Below are positions 26,294 through 34,593 of a DNA stretch of 64,000 nucleotides, piece by piece. Below the pieces are notes generated by a model. It saw only the letters and a list, made by a program, of their open reading frames with translations, searched no databases and was not told the DNA's origin. Source of the stretch: Neorhizobium alkalisoli (GTDB taxonomy: Bacteria > Pseudomonadota > Alphaproteobacteria > Rhizobiales > Rhizobiaceae); contig NZ_VIWP01000009.1 in the NCBI RefSeq assembly GCF_007829835.1, positions 1 to 64,000 on the forward strand. Direction: 5' to 3'. The translations under genes and the position numbers were made by a program. How positions within the stretch are numbered: position 1 is the stretch's first letter; each line of letters opens with the position of its first letter.

Positions 26294-26937
26294 CTATCTC
26301 CTTGAGCCGCAGGCTGGTCTTGCCCGAGAAGTTCGGCTTTCTTCACGAGGTCGGCCACAGATCGGACGCGCATCTTCTTCATCACGTTAGACCGGTGAAG
26401 TTTCACCGTGACCATGCTGATCCCCAGCTGGCCGGCGATTTGTTTGTTCATGTAACCGTTTACGACAGCATGCATCACCTCGACCTCCCTCGGGGTCAAG
26501 GTCTCCCTGAGCCGCTCGACGTCCGACCGGGTCTGAGATTGCGACCTGATCACTTGGTCTCGCTTGATCGCGCCGGTTACGGCGTCGATAAGGTCCTGGT
26601 CTCTGAACGGCTTGGTCAGAAAATCGATGGCTCCGGCTTTCATCGCCCTGACGGACATGGGAATGTCCCCGTGCCCCGTCACGACGATTATGGGCATACG
26701 GTTGCCAGCCTTCTGTAGATCGGATTGGAAATCCAGGCCGCTTGAACCGGAAAACCTGACGTCGAGCACTATGCAGCCGGGGGTGTCGAGATTGTCGGCT
26801 TCCAGCAAGGCCCGGGGCGAATCGTACGCGATCGCTTCGAGATCGATCGACTGGAACAGATCGAGAAGGGCTACGCGCACCGAACTGTCGTCATCGACAA
26901 TGCGGATAAGCGGCTGTGATGACGACTTCTCTTGCAC
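26290..26937 (-). CDS. FixJ/NarL-type response regulator
   Basis: This 215-residue two-component regulator has a receiver domain with phospho-acceptor D59 (GCIVLDVRFSGSSG), T in VVTGHGD and K in FLTKPF. It is followed by a LuxR-type helix-turn-helix (LTPREVEVMHAVVNGYMNKQ and onward to VTVKLHRSNVMKKM). This architecture is that of FixJ, TodT and related regulators, usually paired with PAS-type histidine kinases. No kinase is adjacent; the closest are the PAS kinases at 32087 and 55333. Its 3' end overlaps the convergent STAND gene by four bases. Confidence 0.9.
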   Translation of the reverse strand: MQEKSSSQPLIRIVDDDSSVRVALLDLFQSIDLEAIAYDSPRALLEADNLDTPGCIVLDVRFSGSSGLDFQSDLQKAGNRMPIIVVTGHGDIPMSVRAMKAGAIDFLTKPFRDQDLIDAVTGAIKRDQVIRSQSQTRSDVERLRETLTPREVEVMHAVVNGYMNKQIAGQLGISMVTVKLHRSNVMKKMRVRSVADLVKKAELLGQDQPAAQGDS

Positions 26938-27081
26938 CGGGCGATCCTCTATCCTCGACGGCCCCAGCCGGAATAGATCTTGTCAGAGCCCGCGCCGTCC
27001 AGACAGAGATTTAGCCCGGGAAAACTAACGTTGCAATTCGCCAAACGGCTTTGAAGTGTGGGAAACTGCCGATGCGATAGT

Positions 27082-27549
27082 TCACCCCCGCGCGCCAAGC
27101 ATTCGCTGCGACCGAGAGCCTCGCCGGCTCGCCGAATGGACCACTTCGAGGAACCGCTCCGGCAAGAACGGCTTCTCCACGAAAGCGAACGCTCCATACG
27201 CTGTAGCCTCAACTGCGGTCGACACCCCTGCTCTTGCTGACATGAGCACTACCGGGGTGTCGATCCCTCTCAGGCGAAGGAGGCGAAGAAGTTCGACCCC
27301 GCTTGTACCGGGCATTTCCATGTCACTAACGATGCAATCGCTGTCCCAGATGGATGAGGAGCTCAGAAAGACGTCTGCAGTGCCGAACACTTTGGTAGAT
27401 TATCCACTGCTCTTCAGGAGGTCGTCGATTGCGGATCGGACGCTGGGATCATCGTCGATCACCGATATTGCGGGGAATGTCTCCAACGGGGCATGCCTTT
27501 TTTGCGTATGTTCCCGCAGCGCGGTGACGGCGGGCGTATTGTCGAGCAT
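27082..27549 (-). pseudogene. Stand-alone receiver broken by an in-frame stop
   Basis: Read from an ATG at 27549, the product begins LDNTPAVTALREHTQKR and reaches ISVIDDDPSVRSAIDDLLKS, a typical receiver start. It then meets TAA at 27402-27400 and continues in the same frame as STKVFGTADVFLSSSS, DCIVSDMEMPGTSG (phospho-acceptor), VVLMSARAG and FVEKPF (conserved lysine). The stop replaces a codon that is usually a tyrosine or similar after the GSSG turn. All motifs except continuity are kept, so the mutation is probably recent. A GTG just after the stop could start a fragment lacking the acidic pocket, which would not be phosphorylated. Confidence 0.75.
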
Positions 27550-27815
27550 GAACGCTATTCTCGGCGTACAAGTTCCCCGCGACTACGGCGCACAACGGCG
27601 ACTTGGATCACACTGTCCGCTTCAAAAACCCAAACTTAACAACATTTCACATGCGTTAACTCACGTTTTCGGTGAAGCTTCAGCATGGCCCTCAGCTCGC
27701 TGACGACCTTTCCATCCGAGCGTTCAACTCTGATGGTGTTTGTATGGAATGTGATGCAGCCGCCTTTGCGGTCAGCGGGACGGATTCCGTGCTTAGTATG
27801 TCGGGATAGGGAGCA

Positions 27816-28397
27816 ATGACGAAAGCAAACCTGGCAGCCATTCCAGAATACGACGGGATTGCCGACTTGCCCGCAGAGCATGCAAGCGCCGTGAAACCGG
27901 ATTGCCTTATTGGAGCAGGCGTCCCGGTTGGCGAGTATGCACCTGCGTTTGTGTTGCCGCGCGGCGATAAGGGAAGTTTCGGTTTTGCCCAACTTCTCGG
28001 AGCGCCTTTCGTCCTTCATTTCTATTCCGGATCAGAACACTCGTGGCTACAGCAGTCAGCTTGCCTCAACGCCATTGCTCCGACACTCGAGGTACTCGGC
28101 GTGGGTCTCGTCGGAATAATCTGCGCAGATCAATCGCGGGTACGCCATTTCGAAACCTTCCGGGCCGGCTATCCGGTATTGCTGGATTGGGAACCCAAGG
28201 CCCTCGTTTCCAGGATTTACGGTTTCAACCGCAACAAGGCTTCACCGGAGATGTCTGCGACATATCTCGTGGATCGTCGCGGTGTCATCAACTGGATTGC
28301 CTTCGATCAGGCCAATGGGCGCGGTGATTCGGTGATTATCCTGAACGCCGTTAGGTTACACCTCTCTCGCCCTTCACCCGTCGACACAAGCGACTGA
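27816..28397 (+). CDS. Peroxiredoxin-like thioredoxin-fold protein lacking the peroxidatic cysteine
   Basis: The 193-residue protein has an AhpC/TSA-like domain: GEYAPAFVLPRGDKGSFGF, then VLHFYSGSEHSW, then GVGLVGIICADQS. In bacterioferritin-comigratory-type peroxiredoxins the peroxidatic cysteine sits ten residues after the F of the FYP motif. Here that position is leucine (FYSGSEHSWLQQSAC), while the cysteine five residues on, the usual resolving position, is kept. It is therefore unlikely to be a normal peroxidase. The winged-helix/STAND gene starts 18 bases downstream, so the two are probably one operon and may act as a redox-linked pair, which is inference. Confidence 0.75.
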   Translation: MTKANLAAIPEYDGIADLPAEHASAVKPDCLIGAGVPVGEYAPAFVLPRGDKGSFGFAQLLGAPFVLHFYSGSEHSWLQQSACLNAIAPTLEVLGVGLVGIICADQSRVRHFETFRAGYPVLLDWEPKALVSRIYGFNRNKASPEMSATYLVDRRGVINWIAFDQANGRGDSVIILNAVRLHLSRPSPVDTSD

Positions 28398-28415
28398 GCC
28401 ACGAGGTCATCTGGC

Positions 28416-31157
28416 ATGTCGCATCTTCAATTCGACGACTACGAAATCGATACCGAACAACGGCGGCTGACCGAAAACGGACTGCCTTTGCGGCTCGGCG
28501 GTCGGGCGTTCGACATTCTTTCGGCTCTTGTCAGCAGGGCCGGAGACGTCGTGACCAAGGAAGAGTTGATCGCCCTTGTGTGGCCGACGACTATCGTGGA
28601 CGAAGGTGCGCTCCGGGTCCACTTGGTAGCGCTCAGGAAGGCTTTCGGGGACCACGCGAGACATCTTATCGAGACAATACCCGGTCGAGGATATGTGTTT
28701 GCGGGTGACGTTCGTAAAATTTCGAGCGAGGAAGCCGTCCATAAGCCCGTTCCACGTATCGCCAATCACCCGGTAGGCAGCCTGCCACGCATGCCGAAGA
28801 GGCTGATCGGCAGAAGCGAGTACATTCGATCCACGCTCGAACTGCTCGACAAGAGCCGTCTTCTGACGCTCGCCGGCCCTGGGGGAATCGGGAAAACGGC
28901 GATCGCAGTTTCCTGCGCGAATGCGGTAGCGGAGAAAACGCGAGTCGTTTTCATAGATCTTGCTACCCTCATCGACGGTGAGGGTCTTCTGTCTACGTTA
29001 GCAACCGAACTTGGCCTCAGTACTTTTGGAGACGACGTCCTTCCGGGCATAGTCGTCGAGCTTTCGAAGAAACCCACGCTGCTGCTCTTGGACGGCTGCG
29101 AACGTATAGTTGATGCCGCCGCGAACTCTGCGGAGATCATCCTTCGTGAATCGCCGACGACCCAAATCCTCGCGACGACCCGGGAGCCTCTGAGGACCTC
29201 AATGGAAAAGGTCAGGCAGGTCGCGCCGCTTGAGCTGCCGCCTGAGGTGGAGGACGGCTCGGATATCAGCACCGTTCCGGCTATCGAACTATTCACTTCG
29301 CTTGCGGTTCTCGCCGGGGACAATCTCGATTTGTCCGGGAGACGCAACCTCCAGCTCGTAGCGGACATAGTTCGCAGCTTGGACGGGATACCGTTGGCTA
29401 TCGAACTTGCCGCCGCGCGCCTTTTCGATATGGACTTGCCGTCCCTTCATAGCTCTGTCGCCGAGCCGATCTCCTTCCTGAGACGTGGCCGAAGAACTGC
29501 GCCGCCCCGCCAGCAGACAATGAGGGCGACATTGGACTGGAGCTACTCCACCCTGTCCGATGAGGAGAAAGAGCTCCTACTGCGGCTTTCGGTGTTTGCA
29601 GGGACGTTTTCCACGGATGCAGCACTCGCGATTTCGGGGAAACTAGACGATCCAGACACATTTCACGAAGCGTTCGATGGCCTTTTCCTCAAGTCGCTCT
29701 TGGCCGTCACCCAGCGAGGGGGAAGGTTTAAGCTGCTGCTGACAACGCGGGACTACGCCCGCGAAAAACTTGCCGAAACGCGCTTCTCCAGATCATGCAG
29801 GCTAACGCATGCTCGATATTGTCTTGGCCGTCTTCGTGCGGCTAACGAGCAATGGTATCAGATCGATCCGCCTACATGGCGCGCCGACAACGGAGAGATC
29901 GTAAACGATTTGCGTTGCGCTCTCCTTTGGGCTTTGGGCGAAGACGGCGACGAAGACCTTGGTCTGGCCCTTACAGCGATATCCGACACCGCCTGGGTCC
30001 AATTTGGTCTCATGTCGGAACAGCTGTCAGCATCCGAACGGGCCCTGAAGCTATTTGAGGCCAAAGGCATTTCCGATCCGGGCCTCGAGATGAAACTCCG
30101 CATGTCGTACGGCATCGCGCTGTATCACACGAAAACCTTCGATCGGAATGGAGATGTCATCGATCAGTACAACCGGGCCTTGGACCTCGCCGTAGAAGCG
30201 AGGGACATCACAATGTTGATGCGGATAATAGCCGGCGCAGCGGCGATTCATACGGCTAACGGTCACTATCAGAAGGCGATCGACCTTGTTCATCGTTTCA
30301 AGAAAGAATTCGACCAAATGCCTCCGCCGGCCAGAAGCCACTTCCTGAACCACAACTACCACTATATCGGCGACTTCGATAACGCGATGGAGCACGCGCG
30401 GATCACGCTCATTCCACCTAGAGAACTCCAGAAGCCCCCAGCTAATAGCTCAAGCTATTTCGACATTCGCATCAGCGCCTTTTGCGTGATCGTAAAGACG
30501 CTCTGGATACAGGGGCGATACTCCGCCGCGGAGACCACTCTCCACGAGGCTCTGGACGAGGTGATGGAGAAAGACCATGCCATCTCGACATGCCTATTTC
30601 TGGCAGCCTCGGCTTGCCCGACGGCTCTTGGTATCGGCAATGCTGTGCTTGGGGAACGGCTCGTCGGAATGCTCCGCGAAGCGTCGACCAGGAACTCGCT
30701 TTTGAGATGGAGGGCCTGGGGACAGGCCTACGAAGATGTTATCGCCGCGACAAGGGAGAACGACTCGGCTCTTTTTGACCGGACGGTGTCCCGTTTGGGG
30801 GGGACGCCTTTCGAGAACTGCCTCGTCATCGGCGGTCGTCTCGCCAGCGCGGAACTCCTGGAGCGCATCGTACCGGAAGGTACCTGGTGTGGTGCCGAAG
30901 TCCTTAGGCTGCGCGGGGAGCTTGCGATGCCGACTTCGCCGACAGACGGACGCGCGCTACTGCAAAGGGCTCACGATCTGGCCGTGAGACAGGCCGCTGG
31001 TACCTTTGCCCTGAGGTGCGCGACCAGCCTTTACCGACATTCCTCGCCCGATCGAAGAAGCGCCTCGAGAAGCGCGCTTCTCAAGGCCTTGGACGCGGTG
31101 GAGTATCGGCAGGACATCAGCGATGTAGCCGAGGCTGCATCGCTCCTCTCGCCGTGA
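28416..31157 (+). CDS. Winged-helix/STAND ATPase regulator with TPR-like sensor region
   Basis: The 913-residue protein has an OmpR-type DNA-binding winged helix (1-98), an NB-ARC-type ATPase with P-loop at 155-161 (GPGGIGKT), Walker B LLLLDGCERI, ILATTREPLR, and GIPLAIELAAARL with PPRQQTMRATLDWSYSTL. From about residue 440 a long helical repeat region follows (ALDLAVEARDITMLMRIIAG and others). STAND proteins are known to be held off until a ligand or partner binds the repeat region, then oligomerise. Here the output is DNA binding. It is closest in the window to the protein at 61718, including the repeat region (YGIALYHTKTF). GAGG precedes the ATG; a peroxiredoxin-like gene lies 18 bases upstream. 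Confidence 0.88.
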   Translation: MSHLQFDDYEIDTEQRRLTENGLPLRLGGRAFDILSALVSRAGDVVTKEELIALVWPTTIVDEGALRVHLVALRKAFGDHARHLIETIPGRGYVFAGDVRKISSEEAVHKPVPRIANHPVGSLPRMPKRLIGRSEYIRSTLELLDKSRLLTLAGPGGIGKTAIAVSCANAVAEKTRVVFIDLATLIDGEGLLSTLATELGLSTFGDDVLPGIVVELSKKPTLLLLDGCERIVDAAANSAEIILRESPTTQILATTREPLRTSMEKVRQVAPLELPPEVEDGSDISTVPAIELFTSLAVLAGDNLDLSGRRNLQLVADIVRSLDGIPLAIELAAARLFDMDLPSLHSSVAEPISFLRRGRRTAPPRQQTMRATLDWSYSTLSDEEKELLLRLSVFAGTFSTDAALAISGKLDDPDTFHEAFDGLFLKSLLAVTQRGGRFKLLLTTRDYAREKLAETRFSRSCRLTHARYCLGRLRAANEQWYQIDPPTWRADNGEIVNDLRCALLWALGEDGDEDLGLALTAISDTAWVQFGLMSEQLSASERALKLFEAKGISDPGLEMKLRMSYGIALYHTKTFDRNGDVIDQYNRALDLAVEARDITMLMRIIAGAAAIHTANGHYQKAIDLVHRFKKEFDQMPPPARSHFLNHNYHYIGDFDNAMEHARITLIPPRELQKPPANSSSYFDIRISAFCVIVKTLWIQGRYSAAETTLHEALDEVMEKDHAISTCLFLAASACPTALGIGNAVLGERLVGMLREASTRNSLLRWRAWGQAYEDVIAATRENDSALFDRTVSRLGGTPFENCLVIGGRLASAELLERIVPEGTWCGAEVLRLRGELAMPTSPTDGRALLQRAHDLAVRQAAGTFALRCATSLYRHSSPDRRSASRSALLKALDAVEYRQDISDVAEAASLLSP

Positions 31158-31168
31158 TCCCACAAAGA

Positions 31169-31684
31169 TCAGCTTTTGCGGTTCGATTCGAACAGGAACC
31201 AGACGCGGCCTTCGGCTTCGTCCACCCAGCCCTCGAGGAGGCTCGTCGTCGCGATGTCGCCATGCTCGGAGGTCAATTCGTGTACCTGCCTCATTATACC
31301 GATCAGCTGCTCATTGTCGCTCTTGAGTTCGGCGAGCATGTCCTCGGCGGTAACGAATTCAGCGTCGTTGTCGAGCAGTCGTTGAACGCGCGCGATATGG
31401 CCGATAGACCGCAGCGTCGTGCCGCCGACCTTCCTGGCACGCTCGGCGATCGCGTCCGTCATGCCGATCAACTGACCGGCTTGATCGTCCAGCATAAGGT
31501 GGAAGTCGCGGAAGTGCGGCCCGGAGAGATGCCAGTGAAAGTTCTTGGTCTTGAGATAAAGTACAAGAACGTCAGCGAGGAGCGCAGTAAGCGCTCCGGA
31601 GATATCGGTACGCGCGTTCTGGCCGAGGTCCGTCGGTGTTTTAAGGGGAGCTTTTCGAAGCGTCGATGCGACTGTCTGGTCCAT
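31169..31684 (-). CDS. dps: Dps-type ferritin
   Basis: Dps forms a 12-subunit shell that oxidises and stores iron with hydrogen peroxide and protects DNA. The 171-residue protein has the ferroxidase-site residues in NFHWHLSGPHFRDFHLMLDD, and DAIAERARKVGG further on, at the family's positions. The start at 31684 follows GGAGACCTCC; a longer reading to 31735 adds an unconserved leader. The N-terminal tail carries several basic residues, which can mediate DNA contact. It converges on the STAND gene, ending 11 bases from its stop. Together with the catalase and peroxiredoxin-like genes it suggests peroxide defence. Confidence 0.93.
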   Translation of the reverse strand: MDQTVASTLRKAPLKTPTDLGQNARTDISGALTALLADVLVLYLKTKNFHWHLSGPHFRDFHLMLDDQAGQLIGMTDAIAERARKVGGTTLRSIGHIARVQRLLDNDAEFVTAEDMLAELKSDNEQLIGIMRQVHELTSEHGDIATTSLLEGWVDEAEGRVWFLFESNRKS

Positions 31685-32033
31685 GGAGGTCTCCTTGCGG
31701 TGCTGCCGGATTTGGATAGCGGTAGCGCCAGCCATCCGGGATCACTGAAGCCTGAAGGGCATTGGACATGAATTATTGGATAATCGCGCCGTTCTCTCCG
31801 AAGCGCGACCTGTCCCGCCCAGACCGAAAAATCCCCGCCGACATCTCCGACCGAAGCGCGCCCGCCCTCGGCGGAGAAGCGTCGACGAACGGGCTGGACG
31901 GGCGTTTCCCGATCGGTGTCACGGCGCGCGATACGGGCCGGCCGGCACTGAGCGAAACGGAAGCAAAAATGCTCTCCCGTCGGCCTCGGCGAGTCTTAAT
32001 GCCTAGCGACAATGGACTGATAAGGAGATATTC
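31685..32033. other. 349-base divergent gap between dps and the PAS kinase unit
   Basis: This must hold the dps promoter (leftward) and the kinase promoter (rightward). An AT-rich symmetric ATTAT-tgg-ATAAT lies at 31772-31784, about 90 bases upstream of dps; it might bind a regulator but is short. Open frames here on both strands have no family resemblance. Confidence 0.35.
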
Positions 32034-32090
32034 ATGCTCATGGGGACGGCCATTGGGACGGCCGGCTGTACGAGGGCCTGGGCGGCATGA
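32034..32090 (+). CDS. Possible 18-residue leader peptide coupled to the PAS kinase
   Basis: A short frame (MLMGTAIGTAGCTRAWAA) begins at an ATG preceded by AAGGAGATATTC, one of the best ribosome-binding sites in the window. Its TGA overlaps the kinase start as ATGA (32087-32090). The arrangement is typical of translational coupling. The peptide itself has no known family. Alternatively the strong site marks mis-annotation of the kinase start, but the kinase reads from its own ATG straight into a good membrane segment. Confidence 0.45.
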   Translation: MLMGTAIGTAGCTRAWAA

Positions 32091-34450
32091 CTGAACCGAT
32101 ACGAAGACCTGTTTTCCTGATGTTGGCAACCGCGCTGGCCGCTCTGGTTTTCTGGATCGACAGCATCGCGGAATACGAATCGTCTGTCGCAATCCTGTAC
32201 CTCGCGGCACTGGTGCTGGTTTCCGCTGTAGGCAGCGGCAAAGAGGTCACGCGGGCTGCCCAGGGCTGCGTGGCGCTGACCGTTCTGGCGTGGGTCGTCG
32301 TCCATCTCCATGATCCCAAGGCCGCGAGCATCTTGCGCTGCCTTTTCGCCTGTATCGCGATAGGCGTCACGGCGGCTCTTCTCGTCAGCAGAAAGCGGCT
32401 TGAGGCAACACAGCAGGACCTCGAACACAGTCGAGCCGAAGTCGACCTTTTTGCAAATTCGGTCCCTTATGTCCTCTGGCGCTCAAACCCTCGCGGGGAG
32501 ATCGAATATCTCAACGCGAGTTGGACGGCCGTAACGGGATTGGATCGGCTCTCGGTTCTGGAAGGACAACGCTACAACGACGTTGTCCACCCTGACGACA
32601 TCCCGATTCTCAACGAGACCGTGTCCGCCGCCGTCGCCAACAGGACCGTGACGAATCTCAAGGTCAGAATTCGCCAGGCGAATGGGTCCTATCGCTGGAT
32701 GCAGATCTACGACAATCCGGCCTACTCGCCTCTCACGGACCAAGTGGAACGCTTCGGCGGACTTTCCGACGTCCACGACGAGGTTGTCGCCAAGCAAGAG
32801 CTTCAGGTGGTCCGGGACGAGCTGGAGACCAGCCGGACGGAACTGGTGAACTTCACGGACTCGGTCCCGCAGATTTTGTGGCGTGCAGACCACAGCGGCA
32901 AGATCGACTTTTTCAATCGTCGCTACACCGAAATCACCGGACGGGATGTCCAGGCCACGATCGGGCGACAAGACTATGCGGATGACATCCACCCAGAAGA
33001 CCGGGAGAAATTCTCTAGGGTCTGGAAAGAGGCTATCTCAGACCGTTCGGAGGTACGCGCGACCTATCGACTGCGTCATGTGACCGGAGAATACCGATGG
33101 ATGTCGCTGGTTGGCCGACCCGTTCAATTCGGTGAAAGCCCGGAAGAGATCAGGTATTACGGCGGCGTCTCGGATATCCATGACGAAGTGACCTCGCATC
33201 AGAAGGTCAAGGAACTCAACGAGACGCTCGAGCAGCGCGTGGCGGAGCGGACTTCAGAGCTCATGCTGACGGAGCAGAGGTATGCCGGGCTGTTCGACGT
33301 CAGCAACATGACCTTTGCCGAGATGGATTTCAGCAAAGCCGAAACAATGCTGGACGCGATCAAGGACAGCGGCGTGACGGACCTGCGGTCTTACATGGCC
33401 GCTCACCCCGACGAACTGGCCCGCACTCTCGGGGCGATCCGGACCACCAGGGTAAACGATGCTTTGGCGCGCCTGATGGGTTACGAGAATGTTGCCGACC
33501 TTGTCGCGAACCCGCCCGCCCAGAACGCCGAGGATGGTACGGAGGTTCTCCTTCGCCAGCTCGAGATGTACTATCACGGCGTCAATCATATCGACGGTCG
33601 TACAGTGCTCGTTGGCAAGGCGGGGCGGCGCATTCCTGTCTACTTCACTGTGACCAGGCTTTCCGACGGACTGCATCTATCAAGCCACCTCGACCTCTCG
33701 GAGCAGGAGCGCATCGAGCAGATGCGCCAGGCCGCCCAGGCGGAAATGGCTAGAGCGAACCGTATCGCGACTGTCGGGGCGTTCTCCGCCTCGATCGCTC
33801 ATGAACTTAATCAGCCGATCACGTCCATGGTGTTCGACGCGCGGACCGGGACCCGGATGATCGCACGCGAAAACCCCGACATCGAAGGGGTCGACCGCAT
33901 ATTGCAGCGCATGGAGAAGAACGCGCAGCGCATATCGGGTATCGTCCAGCGAACACGTGAAAATCTCGTGGGGAGACGCCGGGCGGTTGGAACCATTGAC
34001 CTTCATCGACTCGCTCTCGAGACACGCGACCTCATCGACCACGATCTGAAACGCGCGCATGTCGAATTGGAGGTGGTATGCGCGACAGCCGTTCCGGCGA
34101 TCATGGGCGATCAGGTCGAGCTTCAGCAGGTTTTCGTCAACCTTGTGAACAACGCGATTGACGCCATGCGAGGTCAACAGGGAGTGCGGCGTGTCACGAT
34201 TGAACTCGTCGCGAAAGACGGAGCGGTCGAGGTCAGGGTCAGCGATACCGGACCGGGTATCCCCGAGGAGTACATCCAGAAGCTCTTCGAGCCCTTTTTC
34301 ACGACCAAGGCGACCGGTATCGGCATGGGTCTCGAGATATGCCGCTCCGCCGTGGCGGCCATGGGCGGACAGTTGACGGTCGCCAATCTTCCCGCGGGCG
34401 GTGCCTGCTTTGCGTTCGACCTTCCGTTCGCTGTCGCGCAAACCTCCTAG
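32087..34450 (+). CDS. Membrane-bound multi-PAS sensor histidine kinase
   Basis: The 787-residue kinase starts with about four hydrophobic segments (residues 9-110, for example FLMLATALAALVFW). Two PAS/PAC domains follow (about 125-235 and 255-370, with HPDD and HPEDRE motifs and YRWM cores). Next comes a third, divergent PAS-like segment (about 395-535, EMDFSKAETMLDAIKDSGV), a HisKA with H572 in SIAHELNQPI, and an ATPase domain with FVNLVNNAIDAM, SDTGPGIPEEY and GIGMGLEIC. The kinase at 55333 shares the third module and overall plan. No receiver is adjacent; partner candidates are the receivers elsewhere in the window. Translation is likely coupled to the short leader upstream. Confidence 0.9.
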   Translation: MTEPIRRPVFLMLATALAALVFWIDSIAEYESSVAILYLAALVLVSAVGSGKEVTRAAQGCVALTVLAWVVVHLHDPKAASILRCLFACIAIGVTAALLVSRKRLEATQQDLEHSRAEVDLFANSVPYVLWRSNPRGEIEYLNASWTAVTGLDRLSVLEGQRYNDVVHPDDIPILNETVSAAVANRTVTNLKVRIRQANGSYRWMQIYDNPAYSPLTDQVERFGGLSDVHDEVVAKQELQVVRDELETSRTELVNFTDSVPQILWRADHSGKIDFFNRRYTEITGRDVQATIGRQDYADDIHPEDREKFSRVWKEAISDRSEVRATYRLRHVTGEYRWMSLVGRPVQFGESPEEIRYYGGVSDIHDEVTSHQKVKELNETLEQRVAERTSELMLTEQRYAGLFDVSNMTFAEMDFSKAETMLDAIKDSGVTDLRSYMAAHPDELARTLGAIRTTRVNDALARLMGYENVADLVANPPAQNAEDGTEVLLRQLEMYYHGVNHIDGRTVLVGKAGRRIPVYFTVTRLSDGLHLSSHLDLSEQERIEQMRQAAQAEMARANRIATVGAFSASIAHELNQPITSMVFDARTGTRMIARENPDIEGVDRILQRMEKNAQRISGIVQRTRENLVGRRRAVGTIDLHRLALETRDLIDHDLKRAHVELEVVCATAVPAIMGDQVELQQVFVNLVNNAIDAMRGQQGVRRVTIELVAKDGAVEVRVSDTGPGIPEEYIQKLFEPFFTTKATGIGMGLEICRSAVAAMGGQLTVANLPAGGACFAFDLPFAVAQTS

Positions 34451-34593
34451 AGCGCGCCCGTGCGCGGCTCGGTGACGAGCGACGGCGGCGTTTTCTTACA
34501 ATACCTCCTCGTGACGCTGGCCTTCTCTGATCGGACAATTGCGTGCGGCCGACCGCCGCGCGCATCCGGTTCAAGCGGCAAAGAGGATCGAGC

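Noticed and set aside
31762..32094. 110-codon plus-strand frame before the PAS kinase
   Set aside because: Proline/arginine-rich, opposite frame equally open, no ribosome-binding site; the short leader frame at 32034 is better supported.
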